A stretch of 64,000 nucleotides of DNA, taken from assembly GCA_018381235.1 (NCBI GenBank), contig JAGZSF010000003.1, forward strand, positions 1-64,000, read 5' to 3'. The first letter of the stretch is position 1. Each line of letters opens with the position of its first letter. Origin of the DNA: Collinsella sp. (GTDB taxonomy: Bacteria; Actinomycetota; Coriobacteriia; Coriobacteriales; Coriobacteriaceae). The notes under the pieces are model-generated. The model was not told where the DNA came from and did not search any database. It saw only the letters and a list, made by a program, of their open reading frames with translations. Made by a program: the position numbers and the translations under genes. This document shows, in pieces, positions 16,625 through 25,209 of the stretch.

Positions 16625-17473
16625 ATGAGCAAAGCTGATCAGCAGTTTGTAGCCATGTGCCGCGATATTTTGGACCATGGCACCACCACCGAGGGGCAAA
16701 AGGTCCGACCGGTGTGGGAGGATGGCACCCCTGCCTATACCATTAAAAACTTTGGCGTTACGGCACGTTACGACCTGCGCGAGGAGTTCCCCGCGCTCAC
16801 GCTGCGTCGCACGGCGCTTAAATCTGCCATGGACGAGATCTTGTGGATCTATCAAAAGAAGTCCAATAACGTCCATGACCTCAACAGCCATATTTGGGAT
16901 GAGTGGGCCGACGAGACCGGTTCCATCGGCAAGGCATACGGGTACCAGATTGGCCAGAAGAGCCATTATGCCGAGGGCGACTTTGACCAGATGGACCGTG
17001 TGCTGTACGACCTTAAGCACACGCCGTACAGCCGCCGCATCATGACCAACACGTACGTGTTTAGCGACTTGTCCGAGATGCACCTGTATCCGTGCGCGTA
17101 CAGCGTGACCTATAACGTCACGCAGCGCCCGCAGGACGACAAGCCCACACTCAACATGATTCTCAACCAGCGCAGCCAGGACATTTTGGCCGCGAACAAC
17201 TGGAACGTGTGCCAGTACGCCATCTTGCTGATGATGGTCGCGCAGTCGGTCGATATGATTTCCGGCGAGCTGCTGCATGTGATTGCCGATGCCCACATTT
17301 ACGATCGTCATGTCGATATCGTCCGCGAGCTTATCGAGCGTCCACAGTTTGCTGCGCCCAAGGTAACGCTTAATCCCGACGTGCACGATTTCTACGCGTT
17401 TACGACTGACGACCTGATCGTCGAGGGCTACGAGCACGGCCCGCAGGTCAAGAACATTCCCATTGCAGTGTAG
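16625..17473 (+). CDS. thyA: Thymidylate synthase
   Basis: ThyA makes dTMP from dUMP with methylene-tetrahydrofolate. The 282-residue protein has the catalytic Cys in YPCAYS (about residue 157) and QRSQDILAANNWNVCQYA for dUMP binding, with HIWDEWADETGSIGKAYGYQ earlier. It uses PCA where most ThyA have PCH, a variant like the divergent Bacillus-type ThyA. The ATG at 16625 follows ACAGGAGGG. The DHFR gene that recycles dihydrofolate begins 9 nt after the stop. Confidence 0.93.
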   Translation: MSKADQQFVAMCRDILDHGTTTEGQKVRPVWEDGTPAYTIKNFGVTARYDLREEFPALTLRRTALKSAMDEILWIYQKKSNNVHDLNSHIWDEWADETGSIGKAYGYQIGQKSHYAEGDFDQMDRVLYDLKHTPYSRRIMTNTYVFSDLSEMHLYPCAYSVTYNVTQRPQDDKPTLNMILNQRSQDILAANNWNVCQYAILLMMVAQSVDMISGELLHVIADAHIYDRHVDIVRELIERPQFAAPKVTLNPDVHDFYAFTTDDLIVEGYEHGPQVKNIPIAV

Positions 17474-17482
17474 GTGGCGCTC

Positions 17483-18001
17483 ATGACGTGTAAGCTATCT
17501 GCTATCGTCGCCGTGTGTGACGACTGGGGCATTGGGTGCGAGGGCGACATGGTGGTGTCCAATCGCGCCGACATGCGCCATTTTGTGGCGTGCACCAAAG
17601 GTTGCCCGGTTATTATGGGGCGCAAGACCCTGCTGAGTTTTCCCGGCGGGCGTCCGCTCAAGAACCGTCGCAATATCGTGCTCACCCGCGACGAGAGCTT
17701 TGCTCCCGAGGGCGTCGACGTGGTGCATAGTATCGACGAGGCGCTCGCCGCGGTTGCCGATGAGCCCGTTGCCTGGGTGCTCGGTGGTGGCGATGTCTAT
17801 CGGCAGTTTTTGCCGTACTGCGTGGAGGCCGAGGTCACGCATAACCACTGCGTCCATCCCGTGGACACGTACTTTCCCGACTTGGACGCCGATCCCGCGT
17901 GGGAAGTTGCGCGGTGCGAAGGGGTTGCCTCGATTGCCGCGGGCGAGGGTGACGAAGGCCTCGATTATGAGTTCGTGACGTATCGTCGCGTTGAGGCGTA
18001 A
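17483..18001 (+). CDS. folA: Dihydrofolate reductase
   Basis: DHFR reduces dihydrofolate with NADPH and completes the thymidylate cycle with the adjacent ThyA. The 172-residue protein has AVCDDWGIGCEGDM, GCPVIMGRKTLLSFPGGRPLK, RRNIVLTRD and WVLGGGDVYRQFLP. The start is ATG 17483, with GGTGG upstream; GTG at 17474 is an alternative. An RpiR- or phage-type origin is not indicated. Confidence 0.92.
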   Translation: MTCKLSAIVAVCDDWGIGCEGDMVVSNRADMRHFVACTKGCPVIMGRKTLLSFPGGRPLKNRRNIVLTRDESFAPEGVDVVHSIDEALAAVADEPVAWVLGGGDVYRQFLPYCVEAEVTHNHCVHPVDTYFPDLDADPAWEVARCEGVASIAAGEGDEGLDYEFVTYRRVEA

Positions 18002-18110
18002 ATCGTCTGGCTTGAACGGTATCATCGGGTTGATTGAATGCATGGGGCGGCGCTTAGCGTCGCCTCGTTTGGTATAGATGTGCTGCAAAGAAGGGTGCGG
18101 GCTGGCTGCT

Positions 18111-19025
18111 ATGACTGATGCCGTTGAGGTGCTGCGAATTGACTCGCTCGAGGATGAGCGGCTCGATGCCTACGTGCGACTGACCGAGCGCGAGCTGCGC
18201 TGCGTGTTGGAGCCGCAAAAGGGCATCTTTATCGCCGAGAGTGCCAAGGTTATTGAGCGCGCGGTCCGTGCCGGATACCAGCCGGTGAGCTTTCTTTTGG
18301 GCGAACGATGGCTCGACCAGATGATGCCGCTGTTTGAGCGCCTGGTTGTGCGCGAGGACGCCGGTCCTGTTCCTGTGTTCGTTGCCTCCATGGAGCTCAT
18401 GGAGCAATTGACGGGCTTTAACGTGACGCGCGGTGCGCTCGCGGCGTTTCGTCGCCCGCGGCAGATTCCGGTTGATGAGTTCTTGGGCGGCGTCGTCGAG
18501 GCGGCGGGGGAGCGTCCGGTGCGTGTGTGCGTGCTCGAGGGTATTGTCGACCACACCAACGTCGGCGCGATTTTCCGCTCGGCCGCCGCGCTCAATGTCG
18601 ACGGCATTCTGGTGAGCCCTACGTGCTGTGACCCGCTGTACCGTCGCTCGGCCCGCGTGAGCATGGGGACCGTGTTTCAAGTGCCGTGGACGCGTATTGG
18701 CAGTGAGGCGCGCGTGTGGCCGCATGACGGCCTGGCGGCGCTGCACGATGCCGGTTTTTCGTGTGCCGCCATGGCGTTGACGGACGATTCAGTGTCGTTG
18801 GATGATCCCGCGCTCCAGGAGATTGACCGCCTGGCAATCTTTATGGGCACCGAGGGTGCCGGCCTGGGCGCCAAGACCATCGCGGGCTGCGACCGGGCCG
18901 TGCGCATTCCGATGGCGCACGGGGTCGATTCGCTCAACGTGGCCGCGGCGAGTGCCGTCGCCTTTTGGCAGCTGTGCCTGCATGTGAGCAATGAGTATCA
19001 CTACCAGCCGGGTTTGTATCACTAG
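18111..19025 (+). CDS. TrmH/SpoU family RNA 2'-O-methyltransferase
   Basis: SPOUT methyltransferases of this group methylate ribose 2'-OH in tRNA or rRNA. The protein (about 304 residues) has an N-terminal L30-like substrate domain and a C-terminal SPOUT knot: VDHTNVGAIFRSAAAL (motif 1), IFMGTEGAGLG (motif 2) and RIPMAHGVDSLNVAAASAV (motif 3). The exact target cannot be read from the sequence. The ATG at 18111 is chosen because the alternative at 18078 overlaps a TATAGAT -10-like box; its ribosome site is weak. Confidence 0.85.
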   Translation: MTDAVEVLRIDSLEDERLDAYVRLTERELRCVLEPQKGIFIAESAKVIERAVRAGYQPVSFLLGERWLDQMMPLFERLVVREDAGPVPVFVASMELMEQLTGFNVTRGALAAFRRPRQIPVDEFLGGVVEAAGERPVRVCVLEGIVDHTNVGAIFRSAAALNVDGILVSPTCCDPLYRRSARVSMGTVFQVPWTRIGSEARVWPHDGLAALHDAGFSCAAMALTDDSVSLDDPALQEIDRLAIFMGTEGAGLGAKTIAGCDRAVRIPMAHGVDSLNVAAASAVAFWQLCLHVSNEYHYQPGLYH

Positions 19026-19036
19026 GCAGATAGTTC

Positions 19037-19062
19037 GCCCCGGGCTCTGACTCGGGGTGTTT
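19037..19062 (+). terminator. Weak hairpin after the SpoU gene
   Basis: CCCCG and CGGGG form a short stem followed by TGTTT. It may terminate the SpoU gene, but pairing is limited. Confidence 0.3.
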
Positions 19063-19150
19063 CGGTCGACGCCGGTCGGTGCTAAGCTGCTATTGGTTTT
19101 GGCCTTAAATTGCCGTTTTGTTGTTTGACGTATGCTGGTGGGGAGGGCGT

Positions 19151-20503
19151 GTGGCTAAGAAATCTACGGCTATCGATGTAACGCAGGGCGTCATTTGGCA
19201 GCAGCTGCTTTCGCTGTGCGTTCCCATCTTCTTTAGTTCGTTTTTTCAGCAGGCCTACACGCTTATCGGTACCTATATCGTCGGCCAGTTTGGCGGCAAG
19301 CTCGCACTGGGTGGCATTCAAGCCACGATGGTGCTCACCGAGCTCTGCATTGGCTTTTGCGTTGGCGTCGGCGCCGGCTGCGCGGTCATTACCGGTCAGT
19401 ATTTTGGCCAGCACGATGATGAGCGACTGAGCCGTTCGGTCCATACGGCCATGACGCTCGCGCTGGTGGGCGGTATCGTTTTCTCGATTCTTGGCATAGT
19501 GTTCGTTGAGCCCATGCTGGTGCTTATGAACACGCCGCATGAGCTATTGGCCGAGGGCGTGGCCTATGCTCGTTGCTATTTTGCCGCCATGGTTGCGGCG
19601 CTGCTGCTCAATATGGGTACGGCACTGCTGCGCGCCGTGGGCGACACGCGCGGACCTGCTGTGATCATCGCTTCCGGCTGCCTTGTTAATGCGGTGCTGG
19701 ATGTCATCTTCGTTGCCGTGCTTCATATGGAGGCTCTGGGCTGCGGCATCGCGGTGGCGCTGACCATTTGCTCCAACGCCACGATGATCGTGATTCGCAT
19801 GATGCACGCACCGGGTGCGTGGCGGCTTTCGCTGTCCAAACTCGGCATTGATCCTGGCATTTGTAAGAGCATGATCTCGTGTGGTCTGCCGCTTGGCTTT
19901 CAGTCTGCTGCGTATTCGATTTCCAACGTTTTGATTCAGGTGTCGGTCAACTCGTTTGGCGCCGATGTCACCACGGCGTGGGGTCTTTCGGGCCGTTTGG
20001 ATGGCATTGTCTGGATGGTTACCGAGGCGCTTGGCGTGTCGATCACCACGTTCTCGGCACAGAACTTTGGCGCGCGCAACTACGAGCGCATGCGCAAGGG
20101 CTACCATACGTCGCTCGTGCTGTCGTTTATGCTCATTGGTGGCCTGTCTGCCGTGCTGCTGGTGTTCTCGGGTCCTCTGTCGCGTCTGTTTGTCGACGAT
20201 GCTTCGATTGCGGCGTATACCACGACGATTCTTCATTTCATTGCGCCGTTCTACGCGATTTTCTCGATTATCGAAAACGCGTCGGGCTCCATTCGTGGTG
20301 CCGGCGTGAGCTTGCAGCCCATGCTGCTCACGATTTTTGGCACCGTCGTGCTCAGGGTGATCTGGGTGTTTGCGATTATGCCGTTCGATCCGTCGCTTGA
20401 GCACCTGCTGCTGGTCTACCCTGTAACCTGGCTCATCACCGCCACGATGTTCACCATCTACCACCATAGCGGCAACTGGCTCGGCCGCGCCACTGCCAAA
20501 TGA
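19151..20503 (+). CDS. MATE family efflux transporter
   Basis: A polytopic membrane protein of 450 residues with about 12 hydrophobic spans in two similar halves, typical of MATE (DinF/NorM) Na+ or H+ antiporters. The first half holds PIFFSSFFQQAYTLIGTYIVGQFGG and the second GLPLGFQSAAYSISNVLIQ. Substrate unknown; it could be a drug, toxin or metabolite. It starts at GTG 19151 after GGGGAGGG. Its stop codon is the first three bases of the palindromic element at 20501-20584. Confidence 0.88.
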   Translation: MAKKSTAIDVTQGVIWQQLLSLCVPIFFSSFFQQAYTLIGTYIVGQFGGKLALGGIQATMVLTELCIGFCVGVGAGCAVITGQYFGQHDDERLSRSVHTAMTLALVGGIVFSILGIVFVEPMLVLMNTPHELLAEGVAYARCYFAAMVAALLLNMGTALLRAVGDTRGPAVIIASGCLVNAVLDVIFVAVLHMEALGCGIAVALTICSNATMIVIRMMHAPGAWRLSLSKLGIDPGICKSMISCGLPLGFQSAAYSISNVLIQVSVNSFGADVTTAWGLSGRLDGIVWMVTEALGVSITTFSAQNFGARNYERMRKGYHTSLVLSFMLIGGLSAVLLVFSGPLSRLFVDDASIAAYTTTILHFIAPFYAIFSIIENASGSIRGAGVSLQPMLLTIFGTVVLRVIWVFAIMPFDPSLEHLLLVYPVTWLITATMFTIYHHSGNWLGRATAK

Positions 20504-20584
20504 TCCCTTGGGGACGGAGAAAAACGGATCATTTCTCTCCGTCGTGATGTCGATGATCCGTTTTCCTCCGTCCCCTTTGGATCA
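20501..20584. repeat. 84-bp palindromic element between convergent genes
   Basis: The 32-bp arms at 20501-20532 and 20553-20584 match at 28 of 32 positions when folded, with a 20-nt centre. The core TTGGGGACGGAG resembles the TTGGGGACG core of the element at 128-183. It contains the MATE stop codon and ends 1 nt before the cobO stop, so it can act as a bidirectional terminator. Confidence 0.75.
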
Positions 20585-20585
20585 A

Positions 20586-21071
20586 TTAGTATTCGATGCC
20601 TTGTCGGGCTAGGAGGCCTTCGTCGAAGTAGTGTTTGACGGGGCGCATTTCGGTGACCAGGTCGGCGAGATCAGCGAGGGGCAGCAGTCCGCGGCCGGTG
20701 AGCACGAGTTCCGTGGTGGCTGGCTTTATAGCGATCAACGTTTCGACATCCTCGCGCGTCACGAAGCCGCGGCGCATGGCCTCGCCGAGTTCGTCCAAAA
20801 TCAGAACGTCGACCTGTGATATCTGCTCGCGTGCGAGCTCCATGATCTGTGCGGCGCAAGCCTCGGGCGTGTCACGGTCGGCCTGTACAATGCGCAGTCC
20901 CAGGCGCGGTGCGGCATCGTGTTCGGCGCAGTGTAGCTTCTTGGCAAACTGCAGCATGAGCACGTTAAGTCCATAGCCCGTGGCGCGCAGCGCGAGCCCC
21001 AGCGCAGCCGTCGTCTTGCCCTTGCCGTCGCCCGTATAGATTTGAACCTTGCCGACTTCCAGTGATGCCAT
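20586..21071 (-). CDS. cobO: Cob(I)alamin adenosyltransferase (CobO/BtuR type)
   Basis: This enzyme adenosylates corrinoids to make coenzyme B12. The 161-residue protein has the P-loop YTGDGKGKTTAALGLALRA (about 12-30), VLILDELGEAM, and the family C-terminus HYFDEGLLARQGIEY. GAAAGGA lies before the ATG. No other B12 genes are nearby, so it may serve salvage of imported corrinoids. Confidence 0.93.
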   Translation of the reverse strand: MASLEVGKVQIYTGDGKGKTTAALGLALRATGYGLNVLMLQFAKKLHCAEHDAAPRLGLRIVQADRDTPEACAAQIMELAREQISQVDVLILDELGEAMRRGFVTREDVETLIAIKPATTELVLTGRGLLPLADLADLVTEMRPVKHYFDEGLLARQGIEY

Positions 21072-21163
21072 CTCTGTCCTTTCGTGCCCGGCGTCGGTTT
21101 ATCGCCGTCCGGGTTGGGTATTCTAGATAGCATTATCAACCCCAGTAGATGGAGTTCAAGCAG

Positions 21164-23053
21164 ATGGAGATGGATGACAACAAACGTAGACGGAATATGA
21201 TCCTCTACGTGCTCATCGCCTTCGTCGTCTACCTCGTGCTCTCGACCGTTCTGTTCCCCAACATCGGTCACACGCAGCAGATTACGAAGACCGATTATTC
21301 GACGTTTGTCAAAGCGCTCGATAAGAAAAGCGTCGACAAGGTCGAGTACAACACGGATGATTACACGATTTATTACACCAAGAAGGGCGAGGACGAGAAT
21401 ATCGCCTACAAGACGACCGGCGTGCCGAATGATGCGGGTTTTACCGATCGCGTGCTTGAATCCGGTGCGTCCCTGGAGTCGGTCGTTCCCGATAAAAACT
21501 CGGGTCTGATGACCTACTACCTTCTTACACTCATCCTTCCCATGGCGATTTTCTTCCTTATCGGTTGGTGGCTCAACCGCCGTATGAAGAAGGCCATGGG
21601 TGATGACGGCCCGTCGATGAACTTTGGCGGCGGCTTTGGCGGCGGCGGACTGGGCAAGTCCGGCGCTCGCGTGATTGCCTCCAAGGATGTTGGCGTGACC
21701 TTTAAGGACGTCGCCGGCCAGGAAGAGGCCAAGGAGTCCCTCAAGGAGGTCGTCGACTTTCTGGAGAATCCGCAGCGCTACGAGGAGATCGGCGCCAAGC
21801 TTCCGCGCGGTGCTCTCCTTGTCGGTCCTCCGGGTACTGGTAAGACCCTGCTTGCCAAGGCTGTTGCCGGCGAGGCGGGCGTGCCGTTCTTTAGCATTTC
21901 GGGTTCTGAGTTCGTCGAGATGTTCGTCGGCCGCGGTGCCGCCAAGGTTCGTGACCTGTTTAAGCAGGCCAAGGAAAAGGCCCCGTGTATCGTCTTTATC
22001 GATGAGATCGATACCATCGGTAAGAAGCGCGATGGCGGCGGCTTTAGCGGCAACGACGAGCGCGAGCAGACGCTCAATCAGTTGCTGACCGAGATGGATG
22101 GCTTCGATAACCACAAGGGTATCGTTGTCCTTGCCGCAACCAACCGCCCCGACAGTCTCGATCCCGCTCTACTGCGCCCCGGTCGTTTTGACCGCCGCAT
22201 CCCCGTCGAGTTGCCCGACCTGACTGGCCGCAAGAACATCCTCGAGCTGCATGCCAAGAGCGTGAAGACGCAGCCGCCGATCGACCTGACCGCTATTGCC
22301 CGCGCCACGCCCGGTGCCTCGGGCGCCGACCTTGCCAATATCATCAACGAGGGTGCCCTGCGCGCTGTTCGCGAAGGCCGCAAGCGCGCGACCCAGGACG
22401 ACTTCGAGGAGTCGGTGGAGGTCGTCATTGCCGGCCAGCAGCGTAAGTCCACGGTGCTTTCCGACCACGAGAAGCAGGTCGTTTCCTACCACGAGATCGG
22501 TCATGCCATCGTCGCTGCCCGCCAAAAGGGTTCCGCGCCGGTTACCAAGATCACCATCGTGCCGCGCACGAGCGGCGCTCTGGGCTACACCATGCAGGTC
22601 GAGGAGGACGAGCGCTTCCTGACCACGCGCCAGGAGGTCCTGGACAAGCTCGCCGTCTACTGCGGTGGCCGCGCGGCCGAGGAGCTCATCTTTGGCGAGA
22701 TGACGACCGGCGCCGCCAACGATATCGAGCAGGCCACCAAGCTCGCCCGCAACATGGTGACGCGCTTTGGTATGTCCGACGAGTTTGGCATGATGGCGCT
22801 CGGTACCGTGCAGAACGCGTATCTCAATCAGGACACGTCGCTCACCTGCGCACCCGGTACGGCCGAGCGTGTGGACGCGATTGTCGCTAAGCTGATCGAG
22901 GACGCGCACGATCGCGCCCTGCAGATCCTCAAGGAGAACAAGTTTAAGCTCCATGAGCTGGCTCGTTATCTGTACAAGAAGGAGACCATCACGGGCGAGG
23001 AGTTCATGAACCTCCTTACGCGCGAGAATCCGCTGATGCCTAAGCAGCAGTAG
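21164..23053 (+). CDS. ftsH: ATP-dependent zinc metalloprotease FtsH
   Basis: A membrane-anchored AAA protease that degrades damaged or regulatory membrane proteins. Order: N-terminal membrane span (about 15-32), external domain, second span (about 118-138), Gly-rich linker, AAA module with GPPGTGKTLLAKAVAGEAG (about 224-242) and FIDEIDTIG, the SRH NRPDSLDPALLRPGRFDR, then the protease domain. The zinc motif is HEIGHA rather than the common HEAGHA, but HExxH is intact. The start is set at ATG 21164, with GGAG 9 nt before; ATG 21149 is possible but lacks a ribosome site. Confidence 0.95.
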   Translation: MEMDDNKRRRNMILYVLIAFVVYLVLSTVLFPNIGHTQQITKTDYSTFVKALDKKSVDKVEYNTDDYTIYYTKKGEDENIAYKTTGVPNDAGFTDRVLESGASLESVVPDKNSGLMTYYLLTLILPMAIFFLIGWWLNRRMKKAMGDDGPSMNFGGGFGGGGLGKSGARVIASKDVGVTFKDVAGQEEAKESLKEVVDFLENPQRYEEIGAKLPRGALLVGPPGTGKTLLAKAVAGEAGVPFFSISGSEFVEMFVGRGAAKVRDLFKQAKEKAPCIVFIDEIDTIGKKRDGGGFSGNDEREQTLNQLLTEMDGFDNHKGIVVLAATNRPDSLDPALLRPGRFDRRIPVELPDLTGRKNILELHAKSVKTQPPIDLTAIARATPGASGADLANIINEGALRAVREGRKRATQDDFEESVEVVIAGQQRKSTVLSDHEKQVVSYHEIGHAIVAARQKGSAPVTKITIVPRTSGALGYTMQVEEDERFLTTRQEVLDKLAVYCGGRAAEELIFGEMTTGAANDIEQATKLARNMVTRFGMSDEFGMMALGTVQNAYLNQDTSLTCAPGTAERVDAIVAKLIEDAHDRALQILKENKFKLHELARYLYKKETITGEEFMNLLTRENPLMPKQQ

Positions 23054-23079
23054 CGTTGCATTCGGGACAGTAAATATCG

Positions 23080-23116
23080 ACGCCCCATTTGAGTGCCTAT
23101 CTCAAATGGGGCGTTT
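23080..23116 (+). terminator. Terminator of ftsH
   Basis: ACGCCCCATTTGAG (23080-23093) pairs with CTCAAATGGGGCGT (23101-23114) around TGCCTAT, then TTGG. A long strong hairpin with a short T tail. Confidence 0.75.
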
Positions 23117-23134
23117 GGCTTGGGAGGGATATGT

Positions 23135-23590
23135 ATGAAGATCGTGGTGAGTGCCTGTTTGATGGGCGAGAGCTGCAAGTATAACGGCCTCGATAATTAC
23201 CACCGCGCGTTGGTCGAGGCCTGCGAACGCACAGGGACCGAGGTACTCCTCGTATGTCCTGAGGTTTTTGGCGGTCTGCCCACGCCACGCGATCCGTCCG
23301 AGATTGTGAACGGCGAAGTCCGTACCTGCGAGGGCGTGTCCGTTGACCGGGAATTCCGCCTGGGCGCTCAACGTGTGCTCGACATGTGCGAGCAGGCGGG
23401 CGGCCCTTCCGAGATTGCTGCGTGCATCTTGCAGGACCGCAGCCCCTCGTGCGGCGCGGGTCGCATCTACGACGGCACCTTTAGCGGTACGCTCACCGCG
23501 GGCAACGGCGTTTTCGTCGATCTGTTGCTGCGTCACGGCTACCGCGTCATTCCGGCTAGCGAGTTCGACCCCAAAATACTTGAGCAATAA
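23135..23590 (+). CDS. DUF523 family protein
   Basis: A 151-residue protein of the DUF523 family, function not established. Conserved Cys motifs are VVSACLMGESCKYNG at the N-terminus and LQDRSPSCGAGRIYDG in the middle, plus CPEVFGGLPTPRDP. These suggest metal or cluster binding, or a thiol role, but this is inference. The ATG at 23135 follows GGGAGGG by 7 nt. Single gene between two terminators. Confidence 0.85.
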   Translation: MKIVVSACLMGESCKYNGLDNYHRALVEACERTGTEVLLVCPEVFGGLPTPRDPSEIVNGEVRTCEGVSVDREFRLGAQRVLDMCEQAGGPSEIAACILQDRSPSCGAGRIYDGTFSGTLTAGNGVFVDLLLRHGYRVIPASEFDPKILEQ

Positions 23591-23631
23591 AAAACCACCA
23601 CAAAGGTGCCTGTCCCCTTTGTGGTGGTTTT
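23591..23631. terminator. Bidirectional terminator/repeat (ACCACCACAAAGG family)
   Basis: AAAACCACCACAAAGG (23591-23606) and CCTTTGTGGTGGTTTT (23616-23631) form a perfect 16-bp stem with A- and T-runs at both ends. It serves the convergent DUF523 and alcohol dehydrogenase genes. The arms recur at 31277-31315, and the loop reads GTGCCTGTCC. Confidence 0.85.
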
Positions 23632-23640
23632 GGGCCAGTC

Positions 23641-24723
23641 CTAGAGCGCATGGCCGTAGGCGTCGGCGGCCTTGATAGCGGCGGCGAATTTCTCGTCGGT
23701 GAAGGGCTCCGGGTTACCCTGTTTCCACTCGTTGGTGGCGTGTGCGAACTCGCACAGGGCAGGGATATCGGCCTCGGAAAGGCCGACCTGCTCTAGCGTC
23801 ACGGGCAGGCCCATCTGCTTGTTAAAGGCGGCATAGTGCTTAAGGTTCTCGGTGTCTCCCGTGTAGGCGAACAACACGAGCACGCCCAGGCTCACGACCT
23901 CGCCGTGTAGGTAGGAGCCCTCGCGCGGAATGCTGCAGGTGGCGTTGTAGAACGCGTGCGCCACGCTCGAGTTGTAGTAGTAATCGTTCTGGTTGGTCAG
24001 GTTGGAGACGTAGCCCGTGTTGACCACGATGTCGAGCGCGATCTGCTTGACGGCCTCGCTCGACAGGTCCTGGCGCACGTCCTCAAGACCCTGGACGCCG
24101 TAGGTAAACAGCGGCTCGGAGCAGGTGTGGGCGAGTGCCAGGCCAAGACCGGCGGTGTGCTCCAAATTACCGGCGCTCGTGGCGTACTCGACCTCGGGCT
24201 GCTTAGACAGGGCATCGCCCACGCCGGCCCAGAAGTACTCCGCCGGTGCCTCGGCGATGATCTTGGGGTTGATGAAGATGTGCGCCGGTCGGTTGGGGTA
24301 CGAATAGCCCTCAAGCGAGCCGTCGTCGTTGTAGACAACGGCAATGGCGGTCGCGGCCGAGCAGTTGGAGCAAATCGTCGGTACCGTAAAGACGATCTTC
24401 TTGAGCTCGATGGCCGCCGTCTTGACGGTATCGAGTGCCTTGCCGCCGCCGCAGGCGATGAGCACGTCGGCTTCCTGACAGGCGGGGGAGTTTACGACCT
24501 TGGCGATATTGGCGCGCGTACTGTTGGTACCGTAGATGCGCGTCTCCAGAATCTCGACGTCGGTACCCGCCAGCGCAGCTTCGATACCGGGAAGTGCTGC
24601 GGCCAGTGCCCGCTCGCCACCGATGATCGCGACCTTGGCCGCTCCGTACTCCGCCAGTGCGGCGGGCAGCTCGTCAAAGCAGTCCTCGCCGACGGTATAA
24701 TCACTCATTCCAATTGTGCGCAT
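23641..24723 (-). CDS. Iron-containing alcohol/glycerol dehydrogenase family
   Basis: The 360-residue protein belongs to the GldA/iron-ADH superfamily of NAD(P)-dependent dehydrogenases acting on glycerol or related polyols. Visible features: the cofactor loop IACGGGKALDTVKTAA (about 90-105), metal ligands Asp in WAGVGDALSK and His in SSVAHAFYN and YLHGEVVSLG. The substrate cannot be told from the sequence. The start follows AGAAGG; a second Met 5 residues later is possible. Monocistronic, divergent from the ileS T-box. Confidence 0.85.
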   Translation of the reverse strand: MRTIGMSDYTVGEDCFDELPAALAEYGAAKVAIIGGERALAAALPGIEAALAGTDVEILETRIYGTNSTRANIAKVVNSPACQEADVLIACGGGKALDTVKTAAIELKKIVFTVPTICSNCSAATAIAVVYNDDGSLEGYSYPNRPAHIFINPKIIAEAPAEYFWAGVGDALSKQPEVEYATSAGNLEHTAGLGLALAHTCSEPLFTYGVQGLEDVRQDLSSEAVKQIALDIVVNTGYVSNLTNQNDYYYNSSVAHAFYNATCSIPREGSYLHGEVVSLGVLVLFAYTGDTENLKHYAAFNKQMGLPVTLEQVGLSEADIPALCEFAHATNEWKQGNPEPFTDEKFAAAIKAADAYGHAL

Positions 24724-24847
24724 AGCAGCCTTCTTTCGTTAGTTAAAGTGCTTTCAGGTATTTTGCTCCTAGTGAAGGCTTGTAATAGCGAGAAATTTGT
24801 TAAGTATGAAACCAGTGTTGAGGGTTTTTCGCTGGCGGTGACCGTGC

Positions 24848-24856
24848 TACTATACA
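24848..24856 (+). promoter_or_regulatory. Possible -10 region for the ileS leader
   Basis: TACTATACA gives overlapping -10 candidates (TACTAT or TATACA) about 10 bp before the start of the T-box structure. A good -35 is not seen. The rest of 24724-24865 shows nothing I can name. Confidence 0.35.
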
Positions 24857-24865
24857 GCGCATAAG

Positions 24866-25166
24866 CGTTGATGGGGACGAGTAGTCGGCCGTTCGCATGC
24901 TACAGAGAGCGGGGGGCGCTGAGAGCCCGTGCATGCGACCGATGAAAATCACCCCGGAGCTGCGGTCCCAACGGACGTGCCGCGCAGGTTCGTCTTAGTA
25001 GACATCGCCGAGATGGTCGTCGATACAGGCCAGCCGAGTAACGGATGCGAGCGTGCTAGAAGCGGGCGAGGGCATCTAAGCTGGGTGGTTAAGCGAAGAG
25101 CTTTTGCGGGCGCACAGCCCGTTTTGTGGCGCTTCGTCCCAGCTTGCAGGGACGGGCGCTTTTTTT
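24866..25166 (+). promoter_or_regulatory. T-box riboswitch controlling ileS
   Basis: Stem I begins GATGGGGACGAGTAGT and includes AGAGAGC and GCTGAGAGC elements usual in T-boxes. The specifier candidate is ATC (Ile) at 24948-24950 in GAAAATCACC. The T-box sequence GGGTGGTTAAGCG is at 25083-25095 with TGGT (25086-25089) complementary to a tRNA ACCA end. A terminator follows: GCGCTTCGTCCC and GGGACGGGCGC with TTTTTTT (25128-25166). Uncharged tRNA-Ile should favour antitermination and ileS expression, so this is the class I, transcriptional type. Confidence 0.88.
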
Positions 25167-25209
25167 GGTGCCCAGAGGGCGTGCGCGCCCACGACATGAA
25201 AGGGGTACC

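Noticed and set aside
19879..20400. Alternative-frame protein inside the MATE gene
   Set aside because: The MATE frame has consistent membrane spans and codon bias; the other frame is a shadow.
24724..24865. Small gene or second riboswitch between the alcohol dehydrogenase gene and the T-box
   Set aside because: Only promoter-like sequence was seen; no ribosome site or known riboswitch motif.
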